In this document: piece by piece, positions 8,352 through 15,286 of the stretch
Layout: every line of letters begins with the position of its first letter
Position numbering within the stretch: position 1 is the stretch's first letter
Source: Nitrospiraceae bacterium
GTDB taxonomy: Bacteria > Nitrospirota > Nitrospiria > Nitrospirales > Nitrospiraceae
Assembly: GCA_900299325.1 (NCBI GenBank)
Contig: OMJK01000067.1
Location: 1-38,449, forward strand
Reading direction: 5' to 3'
Length of the DNA stretch: 38,449 nucleotides
Made by a program: the position numbers and the translations under genes
The notes under the pieces: generated by a model
Seen by the model: the letters and a program-made list of their open reading frames with translations, nothing else
What the model was told of the DNA's origin: nothing
Database searches by the model: none

Positions 8352-8798
8352 TCAAATGTGATACATGGGATTGCGTTGCTCTTCGATGGCCCGTTGGCGG
8401 CCGGCAAGTTGTTCCACCGTGATATTGCCGAGCACGTCACGCTCCGCCCGCTGCACTTGATCCCAGACATCTCCCAGCAGCTGATCCTGCTTAGACTGGC
8501 GGCGGTCGAACGCGGTCTGACCGTGAAACGACCGGCGGAAGACCGGACCATCCAATGCTTCCCAGATGTCGGCGACGGACAGGTCCGACGGTTTTTTCAG
8601 CAGCACGTACCCGCCCTGTGCTCCGCGAAGGCCTTCGACCAGGCCGGCCTTCTTCATCATATGGAGGACCTGCTCCAGAAAGCGGATCGGAATAGCCTGA
8701 CGCCGTGCAATAGCCCTGGCTTGTACCGGTGCGTCCTTGCTCATCGCAAGGTCAACAGCCGCCATAATTCCATAGGTTACGCGTTGAGACACTTTCAT
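8352..8798 (-). CDS. Rrf2-family transcriptional regulator, CymR-like (no cysteines)
   Basis: The 148-residue protein has the Rrf2 signature: MKVSQRVTYGIMAAVDLA, ARAIARRQAIPIRFLEQVLHMMKKAGLVEG (winged helix) and RGAQGGYVLLKKP. It contains no cysteine at all, so unlike IscR, NsrR or RirA it cannot hold an Fe-S cluster through cysteines. That resembles CymR of Firmicutes, which represses cysteine-metabolism genes. It heads the sulfate-assimilation operon, and a palindrome lies in its own leader, so autoregulation and control of the whole operon are likely. No strong Shine-Dalgarno is visible before the ATG at 8798. Confidence 0.88.
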   Translation of the reverse strand: MKVSQRVTYGIMAAVDLAMSKDAPVQARAIARRQAIPIRFLEQVLHMMKKAGLVEGLRGAQGGYVLLKKPSDLSVADIWEALDGPVFRRSFHGQTAFDRRQSKQDQLLGDVWDQVQRAERDVLGNITVEQLAGRQRAIEEQRNPMYHI

Positions 8799-8806
8799 TC
8801 TTTATT

Positions 8807-8820
8807 ATTCCGATAGGAAT
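8807..8820. promoter_or_regulatory. Palindromic operator candidate for the Rrf2 regulator
   Basis: ATTCC-GATA-GGAAT is a perfect inverted repeat (5-base arms, 4-base centre). It lies just downstream of the -10 element and 8 bases upstream of the regulator's start codon, where a bound dimer would block transcription. Assignment to the Rrf2 protein is inferred from position. Confidence 0.55.
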
Positions 8821-8835
8821 TTAATCCTGTGGATA

Positions 8836-8865
8836 TGTATACGCCTGCACTCGTCAGTCTGTCAA
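8836..8865 (-). promoter_or_regulatory. Sigma70-like promoter of the sulfate-assimilation operon
   Basis: On the minus strand a perfect TTGACA (8865-8860) is followed after 18 bases by TATACA (8841-8836). The predicted start near 8829 gives a leader of about 30 bases that contains the palindrome at 8807-8820. No further promoter was evident between the genes downstream. Confidence 0.65.
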
Positions 8866-9133
8866 GGGGGCGGTCTGGCTTATAGAACCGTGAAACGTTC
8901 CATCGCTGATTCCGGTTTGCGGGTCAATGAGTCCGGCGACTCCGTCGTCCTATTCAATTTTTCTCTGACGTGTCGCCCTGCTCCTCCGTGATTCGATCGT
9001 CAACGATGCGGTGAGCGAGACGCCATCGTCAATACACGTAGCGCGTCGTTGAAATTTTCTCGACTCGCGATGGATCACCAAGGCAAATCCGCGCGGGACG
9101 TGCGCTCGGAGTCATGCAGAGAAAAATATCCGA
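8866..9133. other. Divergent intergenic region without a recognisable gene
   Basis: This stretch separates the minus-strand sulfate operon from the plus-strand Fis-type regulator. Beyond the two flanking promoters I see no open frame with gene-like composition, no RNA gene and no clear terminator. Short frames starting around 9049 lack a ribosome-binding site. Confidence 0.5.
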
Positions 9134-9162
9134 TTGACATCGTTCTCCCTCTGGGCAATAAT
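9134..9162 (+). promoter_or_regulatory. Sigma70-like promoter of the Fis-type regulator gene
   Basis: TTGACA at 9134-9139 is followed after a 17-base spacer by AATAAT at 9157-9162 (5 of 6 matches to TATAAT). The predicted start near 9169 lies about 22 bases before the ATG at 9191. This also argues against a longer N-terminus starting at the TTG of the -35 box. Confidence 0.65.
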
Positions 9163-9190
9163 CCCGCCCACTTCTTCGCGTGGTCCCTTC

Positions 9191-9781
9191 ATGTCTGTGC
9201 CTTCATCCGTCTTTACGATTCTCCTGATCACTGCGGACTCGGATGTCCAGGCGCACTTCAAGCACACATTCAAGGATGCAGCGATCACCGTCGCGCGGGA
9301 TTCCGCGTCGGTGCCGAAGGACGTGTCGAAACGGCCGTTCGATGCGGTGGTGGTGGAATCCCGGGCCGGGCATGACGACGTCGATACCGTGGCTCGGTAC
9401 ATCGATCCGTCGCACACACTCGTGATCACCGGTTCCCGCACGGTTCTCCGGCGGTCGGCGAAGATGATGCAGCTCATGAATCAGCAGGTTGGCCATGGGG
9501 CGAACGGGAAGGCGCGGGATTTGTCGCTGGAAGGGTATCTGGAATCGAAGATGGGCGACTTCGTCAAAGGGATGCGCAACGGATCGGCGCGGAATCTGCA
9601 CCCCATGCTGATCTCGGCCGTAGAGCGGCCCTTGATTGCCTCGGCGCTGCGTGAAACCCAGGGGAACCAGATTCAGGCGGCGGAGCTGCTCGGACTGAAC
9701 CGGAACACACTGCGGAAGAAGATTACCGAGTTACACATTCCCTTGAAGCGTTCGCGGACACGATCGACGCACAGTCTCTGA
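9191..9781 (+). CDS. Orphan regulator: receiver-like N-terminus plus Fis/NtrC-type DNA-binding domain
   Basis: The 196-residue protein has two parts. Residues 5-85 look like a degenerate response-regulator receiver (FTILLITADSDVQAHF, DAVVVESRAG). The position where a receiver has its phospho-accepting Asp appears to be Glu56. Residues 137-183 are a Fis-type helix-turn-helix, ALRETQGNQIQAAELLGLNR, as found at the C-terminus of NtrC-family activators. The AAA+ sigma54-contacting domain that normally separates such parts is absent. It is therefore a DNA-binding regulator that probably does not activate sigma54. The start at 9191 fits the promoter, although no good ribosome-binding site is seen. 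Targets are unknown; HU lies downstream. Confidence 0.75.
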   Translation: MSVPSSVFTILLITADSDVQAHFKHTFKDAAITVARDSASVPKDVSKRPFDAVVVESRAGHDDVDTVARYIDPSHTLVITGSRTVLRRSAKMMQLMNQQVGHGANGKARDLSLEGYLESKMGDFVKGMRNGSARNLHPMLISAVERPLIASALRETQGNQIQAAELLGLNRNTLRKKITELHIPLKRSRTRSTHSL

Positions 9782-9862
9782 ACGGTGCGGTTCTCGTCGC
9801 GATGCGGTAGTGCCCATGGGTCCTAATCACCATCATCCATACACCCAACAAGGAGGGGACTG

Positions 9863-10135
9863 ATGACGAAAGAAGAATTGATTGCCAAGATGGCTGCATC
9901 CGCGGGCATCACCAAAGTGGCCGCCGGCACTGCGCTACAGGCTTTCACCGGGGCCGTGACGTCCTCCCTCAAGAGAGGACAGCGGGTATCCCTCGTCAAT
10001 TTCGGGACCTTCACCATCTCCAAGCGGAAAGCGCGGATGGGGAGAAACCCTCGCACCGGCGAGGCGCTCCGCATTCCAGCCGCCAAGGTTCCGAAGTTTT
10101 CGGCCGGTAAAGAATTGAAGTCAGCGGTCAAGTAA
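9863..10135 (+). CDS. hup: HU-family nucleoid DNA-binding protein
   Basis: The 90-residue protein has typical HU/IHF length and features: MTKEELIAKMAASAGITK, the dimer core, SLVNFGTFTISKRKARMGRNPRTGE with the GRNP motif of the DNA-binding beta-arm, and a lysine-rich C-terminus. HU bends and compacts DNA as a dimer. A strong ribosome-binding site (AAGGAGGGG) precedes the ATG, consistent with high expression. A strong terminator follows. Confidence 0.96.
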   Translation: MTKEELIAKMAASAGITKVAAGTALQAFTGAVTSSLKRGQRVSLVNFGTFTISKRKARMGRNPRTGEALRIPAAKVPKFSAGKELKSAVK

Positions 10136-10155
10136 CGACCGTCGACGGGCGAGTC

Positions 10156-10214
10156 AGCAAAGAGAAGGCGACACCTTCCGGCATACGGAGGGCGGTCTCC
10201 TTCTCTTTGCTTTT
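10156..10214 (+). terminator. Rho-independent terminator after HU
   Basis: The 13-base arms AGCAAAGAGAAGG (10156-10168) and CCTTCTCTTTGCT (10199-10211) are perfectly complementary, with further pairing inside the loop, and end in a T-run. It separates hup from the tRNA-Val promoter, which begins two bases later. Confidence 0.85.
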
Positions 10215-10215
10215 C

Positions 10216-10245
10216 TTGACACTTTGTGCGGGCCTATATTAGCAT
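10216..10245 (+). promoter_or_regulatory. Promoter of tRNA-Val
   Basis: TTGACA (10216-10221), an 18-base spacer and TAGCAT (10240-10245). The initiator-tRNA gene at 20067 has the same arrangement, and the word TTAGCATNCGC is shared. The alternative TATATT at 10235 is only 13 bases from the -35 and less likely. Confidence 0.6.
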
Positions 10246-10260
10246 GCGCACCCGGACGAT

Positions 10261-10335
10261 AGGCGCGTAGCTCAGGGGGAGAGCGCTACCTTGACACGGT
10301 AGAGGTCGACGGTTCAAGACCGTCCGCGCCTACCA
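10261..10335 (+). tRNA. tRNA-Val (anticodon GAC)
   Basis: A complete cloverleaf can be folded: acceptor AGGCGCG/CGCGCCT, D-arm GCTC/GAGC, anticodon stem CTACC/GGTAG with loop TTGACAC, and T-arm GACGG/CCGTC with loop TTCAAGA. The anticodon is GAC (10293-10295), reading valine GUC/GUU codons. The 3' CCA is encoded (10333-10335). Confidence 0.95.
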
Positions 10336-10345
10336 CCCGGCTGAG

Positions 10346-10388
10346 GGCATCCGGTGCCTCTCGGAGGCGGGGTGCCTTTGCTATTTTT
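10346..10388 (+). terminator. Hairpin with T-run between tRNA-Val and thrS
   Basis: Outer arms GGCATCC (10346-10352) and GGGTGCC (10370-10376) enclose a second stem, GCCTC/GAGGC. A T-rich tail ends with five T's at 10384-10388. It can terminate the tRNA transcript. It lies only 25 bases before thrS, and no separate thrS promoter is visible, so it might also act as an attenuator. Confidence 0.6.
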
Positions 10389-10413
10389 GGAGCCTGTTCA
10401 ACCAGTCTAAGTG

Positions 10414-12345
10414 ATGAACATTTCTACAAAAGGCGGCGCAGCGGTCACGGTTGTTTCCGGGCAGACGGTGCGGGATGCTCTGTCGGCGGTCGGGGTGGCC
10501 GTGGGACCCGATATTCTGGCGGCCAAGGTCAACGATCAGATCGTTGACCTGTCGAAGCCATTGACCGGCGATGCGGTCATCGAGCCGCTCCGGTTCGATA
10601 GCCCTGAAGGCCGGGAAGTCTACCGCCACAGCAGCACCCACATCATGGCTCAGGCGGTCAAGGAACTGTTCCCGACCGCCCAGTTGACCATCGGTCCGGC
10701 GCTGGAAGACAGTTTTTACTACGACTTCGCCTTCGAGCGGCCGTTTACGCCGGAGGATTTGGAGAAAATCGAGGAACGCGCCCGCGAGATCGCCAAACGC
10801 AAGCTGACGATCACCCGGCGGGAGTTTAGCAAGCAGGAGGCGATCGAGTTCTTCAAGTCTCGAGGCGAGCATTACAAGGTGGAACTGATCCAAAGCTTTC
10901 CGGACGGCGAACCCATTTCGGCCTATACTCAAGGCGAGTTCGTCGATCTGTGCCGCGGGCCGCACCTGCCGTCGACCGGCCACGTCGGGGCGTTCAAACT
11001 GCTGAATACCGCCGGCGCCTACTGGCGCGGCGATGAGCGGAACCCGATGCTGCAGCGGATCTACGGCACGTCCTTTCCGACCAAGGCCGAGCTGGATGCG
11101 CATCTGGCCCGCCTGGAGGAAATCAAGCGGCGCGACCACCGCAAAGTCGGCAAGGAACTCGATCTCATCACCATTCAGGACGAAATCGGCCCCGGCTTGG
11201 TGCTCTGGCATCCCAAAGGCGCCATGATCCGGTTGCTGATCGAGAACTTTTGGCGCGAACAGCATCTCAAAGGCGGTTACGAACTGGTGTACTCCCCCCA
11301 CGTGGCGCGGTTGGATCTCTGGAAGACGAGCGGCCACGTCGATTACTACCGGGAGAACATGTTTGCGTCGATGAAAGTGGAGGGCAGCGAATATCAATTG
11401 AAGCCAATGAACTGCCCGTACCACATCATGATTTACAAATCGCATCTCCGCAGCTACCGTGACCTGCCCATCCGCTATGGCGAACTGGGCACCGTCTACC
11501 GGTACGAACGGACCGGCGTGCTGCACGGTCTCTTGCGGGTGCGGGGATTCACGCAGGACGATGCGCACCTCTTCTGCCGTCCCGACCAGATCGAGAGCGA
11601 AGTCAGCCGCGTACTGGATTTCACGTTTTTCATCCTGAAGGCCTTCGGCTTCGTGGAATTCGAAATTTTTCTGTCGACCAGGCCGGAACAGTCCGTAGGG
11701 TCCGACGAAAACTGGAGCCTCGCCACGAGTTCGCTCGAAGCGGCGCTCAAGAGCCGCGGGATTTCGTATCACCTGGACAAGGGCGGCGGCGCGTTCTACG
11801 GTCCGAAGATCGACATCAAGATCAAAGACGCCCTGGGTCGCTCCTGGCAGTGCTCGACCGTTCAGGTCGATTTCAACAATCCGCAGCGCTTCGAACTCGG
11901 CTACATCGGCGAAGACGGCAAGGCCCATCAGCCGATCATGATCCACCGCGCCTTGATGGGTTCGGTGGAGCGGTTCTTCGGCATTCTGGTGGAGCATTAC
12001 GGCGGGGCGTTTCCGACGTGGCTGGCGCCGGTGCAGGTTGTGGTCATGGCGATTACCGACCAGCAGCGGGATTATGTCTCGTCGGTCGCGGCGCAACTGC
12101 GCGCCGCCGGGTTCCGGGTCGACGCGGATCTCCGGAACGAAAAGATCGGGTTCAAAATCCGGGAAGCGGAAAAGTCGAAGGTGCCCTTCATGCTCGTGGC
12201 CGGGGCCCGCGAAGTCCAGAGCGGGAGTCTCTCGGTCCGGGGCCGGAGCGGGTCGGATCTAGGCAGCATGACGGTTGCGGCCGTGCTGGAGCTCTTGCAA
12301 AAAGAGACGGCCGGCTCGCAGCGGGATTTCCAACTCACACACTGA
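10414..12345 (+). CDS. thrS: Threonyl-tRNA synthetase
   Basis: ThrRS charges tRNA-Thr and edits Ser-tRNA-Thr. The N-terminal TGS domain (about residues 1-62) is followed by the editing domain with HSSTHIMAQA near residue 73. The class II core has the zinc-ligand motif LKPMNCPYH and GVLHGLLRVRGFTQDDAH, with RPEQSVGSDENW and IHRALMGSVERF. The C-terminal anticodon-binding domain includes RNEKIGFKIREAEKSKVPF. At about 643 residues it has standard length. The start is either GTG at 10411 or the adjacent ATG at 10414; no clear ribosome-binding site distinguishes them. It begins the classic thrS-infC-rpmI-rplT block. Confidence 0.97.
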   Translation: MNISTKGGAAVTVVSGQTVRDALSAVGVAVGPDILAAKVNDQIVDLSKPLTGDAVIEPLRFDSPEGREVYRHSSTHIMAQAVKELFPTAQLTIGPALEDSFYYDFAFERPFTPEDLEKIEERAREIAKRKLTITRREFSKQEAIEFFKSRGEHYKVELIQSFPDGEPISAYTQGEFVDLCRGPHLPSTGHVGAFKLLNTAGAYWRGDERNPMLQRIYGTSFPTKAELDAHLARLEEIKRRDHRKVGKELDLITIQDEIGPGLVLWHPKGAMIRLLIENFWREQHLKGGYELVYSPHVARLDLWKTSGHVDYYRENMFASMKVEGSEYQLKPMNCPYHIMIYKSHLRSYRDLPIRYGELGTVYRYERTGVLHGLLRVRGFTQDDAHLFCRPDQIESEVSRVLDFTFFILKAFGFVEFEIFLSTRPEQSVGSDENWSLATSSLEAALKSRGISYHLDKGGGAFYGPKIDIKIKDALGRSWQCSTVQVDFNNPQRFELGYIGEDGKAHQPIMIHRALMGSVERFFGILVEHYGGAFPTWLAPVQVVVMAITDQQRDYVSSVAAQLRAAGFRVDADLRNEKIGFKIREAEKSKVPFMLVAGAREVQSGSLSVRGRSGSDLGSMTVAAVLELLQKETAGSQRDFQLTH

Positions 12346-12355
12346 GAGGTGGCTT

Positions 12356-12865
12356 ATCGTTCCCAAACTGCGCGTGAATCGTGAGATTCGGGTCCGGGAA
12401 GTCCGGGTTATCGGCCCGGAGGGCGAACAGCTGGGGATCCTGCCGACGCCGGAGGCCTTCCGGCAGGCCCAGGAGCAGGGATACGACCTGGTCGAAGTGG
12501 CGCCGACGTCCGTTCCACCGGTCTGCCGGATCATGGATTACGGCAAGTACAAATATGAATTGAGCAAGAAGGAACATCAGAGCCGCCGGCATCAGAAGTC
12601 GACGCAGGTGAAAGAAATCAAGCTGCGGCCCAGAACCGACAAGCACGATTTGGAGATCAAGGTCCGGCAGATCAAAGAGTTCCTGGCGGAGGGGAACAAA
12701 ACGAAGGTCACGCTCACGTATCGCGGACGGGAAATGGCCAATCAGGAGATGGGGCGCGCGGTGATGAATTCGGTGATCGCGCAGCTCACCGAAACCGGAA
12801 TGATCGAATACGCGCCGCGCATGGAAGGGCGGAGTTTGATCATGATCGTGGCACCGAAGAACTAG
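12356..12865 (+). CDS. infC: Translation initiation factor IF-3, ATC start codon
   Basis: IF-3 binds the 30S subunit, checks the start codon and initiator tRNA, and prevents premature 70S formation. The frame has LRVNREIRVREVRVIGPEGEQLGI, PPVCRIMDYGKYKYE, KEIKLRPRTDKHDLEIKVRQ and the C-terminal domain with FRG-like TYRGREMANQEMG. AGAGGTGG lies four bases before ATC at 12356-12358. With this start the protein has 169 residues and aligns with the usual N-terminus. Non-AUG starts (ATT/ATC/ATA) are a known conserved device for IF-3 autoregulation. A start further upstream would overlap thrS and give an unrelated N-terminus. Confidence 0.95.
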   Translation: MVPKLRVNREIRVREVRVIGPEGEQLGILPTPEAFRQAQEQGYDLVEVAPTSVPPVCRIMDYGKYKYELSKKEHQSRRHQKSTQVKEIKLRPRTDKHDLEIKVRQIKEFLAEGNKTKVTLTYRGREMANQEMGRAVMNSVIAQLTETGMIEYAPRMEGRSLIMIVAPKN

Positions 12866-12904
12866 CGGATAGCACACAGCTCACTAACCAAAGGACATCT
12901 CGAC

Positions 12905-13099
12905 ATGAAAGTCAAAACACACAGCGGAGCCAGCAAACGATTTGCCAAGACCGGCAGCGGAAAAATTGTGCGGCGGAAGGCGGGCCGGCGCCATCTGCTC
13001 AGCCATAAGGCGCGGGACCGGAAACGCCGCTTGAGCGGCACGCAGACCGTGGACCCGACGAGGACCTTGTCTTTGAACCGGTTGCTCCCGTATAAATAG
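12905..13099 (+). CDS. rpmI: 50S ribosomal protein L35
   Basis: A 64-residue, very basic protein with the L35 signature [20 protein letters not shown] and [14 protein letters not shown]. It is a structural component of the large subunit. AAAGGA precedes the ATG. It lies in the conserved order infC-rpmI-rplT. Confidence 0.96.
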   Translation: MKVKTHSGASKRFAKTGSGKIVRRKAGRRHLLSHKARDRKRRLSGTQTVDPTRTLSLNRLLPYK

Positions 13100-13132
13100 C
13101 GTCAGTCTTAACGTGTAAAGGAGTATTGAGTC

Positions 13133-13501
13133 ATGCCTCGCGTCAAAGGTGGATCGAAAACCAGACAACGAAGAAAGAAACGGCTGAAACTGGCGAAGGG
13201 ACAGTACGGAGGCCGGAGCCGGCTGTTCCGCTCAGCAACAGAATCGGTCGATAAGGGACAGCAGTATGCCTATGTGGGGCGCAAGGACCGGAAGCGGGAT
13301 TTCCGCCGCCTCTGGATCGCGCGCATCAGCGCTGCGACTCGCTCGCACGGGCTGACCTACAGTCGGTTCGTCAATGCCTTGAAAAAAGCCAACGTCCTGC
13401 TGGATCGGAAGGTCCTCTCCGACATGGCCATCAAGGACAGCGCCGGGTTCGAGAAACTCGTCGGTCTCGCCAAGCAGCATCTCACGCCAGCTACGGCCTA
13501 A
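13133..13501 (+). CDS. rplT: 50S ribosomal protein L20
   Basis: The 122-residue basic protein is typical L20: [49 protein letters not shown] and [24 protein letters not shown]. It binds 23S rRNA early in large-subunit assembly and in several bacteria represses its own operon. AAAGGAG lies before the ATG. It is the last gene of the block and is followed by a strong hairpin. Confidence 0.97.
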   Translation: MPRVKGGSKTRQRRKKRLKLAKGQYGGRSRLFRSATESVDKGQQYAYVGRKDRKRDFRRLWIARISAATRSHGLTYSRFVNALKKANVLLDRKVLSDMAIKDSAGFEKLVGLAKQHLTPATA

Positions 13502-13532
13502 GCCTCGTTGATTTATCTTTAGAGAGTCATTG

Positions 13533-13567
13533 AAAAGGGAGAACGACACAACGTCGTTCTCCCTTTT
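13533..13567. terminator. Bidirectional terminator between rplT and pheT
   Basis: Perfect 15-base arms AAAAGGGAGAACGAC (13533-13547) and GTCGTTCTCCCTTTT (13553-13567) enclose a 5-base loop. T-runs flank the stem on either strand. It ends the thrS-rplT transcript and the converging fmt-pheT transcript; the last base coincides with the end of the pheT stop codon. Confidence 0.9.
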
Positions 13568-15282
13568 TATTCGGAGCTGGTGAGCTGCGACAAGTTGACG
13601 TCGAATGACACAACCGGCACGGAGATCTGCCAGCGTTCAAGGACTTCGGGGTGGACTTCGCCGATGACGCCGACGGATGTTCCTCCAACCACGATCTTAC
13701 CCGCGCGGCCTTCGAGGAACGACGGATGCTGAACCGGCTGCAGGCTGTAATCCCTTCCTAAATGATAGAACAGCACATCCAAGCAGGAATGAATCTCGGA
13801 GAAGGCGGCGGTTGCGTGGGCAATCACGGCGCCGAGGATCATGTCGGTCCGTGAGCCGAGTTCGTGGGTCGGATCGGGAATTGCCACTTCGCCGGCCTCG
13901 AACAGCTTATGCGGATAGAAAGCCCGGCTGGACGCCGCTTCCACGCGCAGCAGGGACGGCAACATCCATTGGCGCAGGCAGGAGAACGTCAGGGCCATTG
14001 CATTATCGACCTCAACCATCTTGCCCCAGTCCGTGTCGTCCAGCCGCATGGCGTCGCGGTACTGATCCGGCGAACCGAGTATGTTGGAGATGATCTCCTG
14101 AAAGCCGAGCCCGACCATCAGTTCGCGCGCCCGGTCGGAAGTTTCTTCGATGCGCGAGAGCCCGCCCACGGTGAACTGCGCCGGCATCTCGGGCGCAAAC
14201 GATCCATAGCCGCGGCTCATCGCCACATCTTCCACCACATCCATCGGGTGCATGAGGTCGTTCCGGTAGGGCGGGAGCTTCGCCTTGACCGTTCCATTTC
14301 CGGCTGAGACCTCGTAGCCGTAGACTTCGAGCGCCTGCTTCACGGTCTTCACGCCCAGATCCTGGCCCAGCGCCTGTTCGATGGTCTTGATCTGAATCGT
14401 TCTCGGCGTTCCCAAGTCCTGCGGCGTGACGACGCGTTTCCCCAGCGGCGTGTTCTTAGGGTACTGCACTTCGACCGGTTCGATCGTTGCGCCGCGGTCG
14501 GCCAGATTCGCCGCGAAGATGTTCAGCGTCAGGATGACCATCGCGAGGTCGGTGCCCGTCACTTCGACGAACAGTTCATCGTCGCCGACCCGCACTTCGC
14601 CGATCTCACGGCTATTGATGATCGGCGGGAATGAGAGGGGCTGGTTCTTCGCGTCGCGCAGGATCGGCAGCCGGCTCTGCCCGGCCAGGATGTGCCCATG
14701 CTCCAATCCTTTCGGATGGACCATGAGGATTTCTGACAGGGTCATCACCGTTTCCATGCCGAGCGGCGTGAAGCGCGCTTCGTCCGGCCTCACGAGCTCG
14801 TACGTCACGGGGAAGTGGATCTTCTTCAGCTGGTAAAGGCCGATGGACACCGTTTTCCGCTTGTGCCCGAAGATGTCGGCCAGTTTCTCCTGCGTCTGAA
14901 TGAGTTGGGCCAGGCCGTCGTCCGTGACGCGGTACCCTGTAGCGGTGCAGGCTGCGACATAGGGACGGACCGATTCGATCCCCGGCGCCACGATGAGCCG
15001 CTGCGTCGCTTTGGTCTTTTTCGAGAAGAAGGCATAAGGCTTCGACTTGCCCTGTTGCTTGATGCGAACTTGCCGCGCGATCCCTTCGCAGCACCAGAGG
15101 TCCGGCCGGTTGCTGTCTTGCAGCTCGATCCGCAACTCGCCGTTCTCCGGGTTGTGGCCTTTCAGCTCGCCCTTCACAAGCATGAGCCACTCTTCGAGTT
15201 GTTCGATCGAGATCGAACGTGTCGCGCGGGCGCCGCCTAACAGCGATTCGAAATCCTCTTTGAAGATCGAAATAGTGGGCAT
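13567..15282 (-). CDS. pheT: Phenylalanyl-tRNA synthetase beta subunit, archaeal/eukaryotic type
   Basis: The beta subunit of the PheRS heterotetramer. At 571 residues it is far shorter than the usual bacterial PheT of about 800. It lacks the N-terminal EMAP/tRNA-binding domain and the C-terminal FDX-ACB domain. It instead has the compact archaeal/eukaryotic layout: an N-terminal segment with LQDSNRPDLWCCEGIARQ, a B3/B4-like editing region (about 95-260), a B5 domain (about 285-360) with PPYRNDLMHPMDVVEDVAMS, and a class II-like C-terminal domain. The start lies 4 bases after the pheS stop, giving tight coupling. The matching archaeal-type pheS supports the call. Confidence 0.93.
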   Translation of the reverse strand: MPTISIFKEDFESLLGGARATRSISIEQLEEWLMLVKGELKGHNPENGELRIELQDSNRPDLWCCEGIARQVRIKQQGKSKPYAFFSKKTKATQRLIVAPGIESVRPYVAACTATGYRVTDDGLAQLIQTQEKLADIFGHKRKTVSIGLYQLKKIHFPVTYELVRPDEARFTPLGMETVMTLSEILMVHPKGLEHGHILAGQSRLPILRDAKNQPLSFPPIINSREIGEVRVGDDELFVEVTGTDLAMVILTLNIFAANLADRGATIEPVEVQYPKNTPLGKRVVTPQDLGTPRTIQIKTIEQALGQDLGVKTVKQALEVYGYEVSAGNGTVKAKLPPYRNDLMHPMDVVEDVAMSRGYGSFAPEMPAQFTVGGLSRIEETSDRARELMVGLGFQEIISNILGSPDQYRDAMRLDDTDWGKMVEVDNAMALTFSCLRQWMLPSLLRVEAASSRAFYPHKLFEAGEVAIPDPTHELGSRTDMILGAVIAHATAAFSEIHSCLDVLFYHLGRDYSLQPVQHPSFLEGRAGKIVVGGTSVGVIGEVHPEVLERWQISVPVVSFDVNLSQLTSSE

Positions 15283-15286
15283 GGCG

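Noticed and set aside
10235-10240. TATATT as -10 of tRNA-Val
   Set aside because: Its spacing to TTGACA is only 13 bases; TAGCAT at 18 bases matches the second tRNA promoter.
10381-12096. A 571-codon minus-strand frame opposite thrS
   Set aside because: It mirrors thrS codons, lacks any recognisable motif and has no ribosome-binding site.
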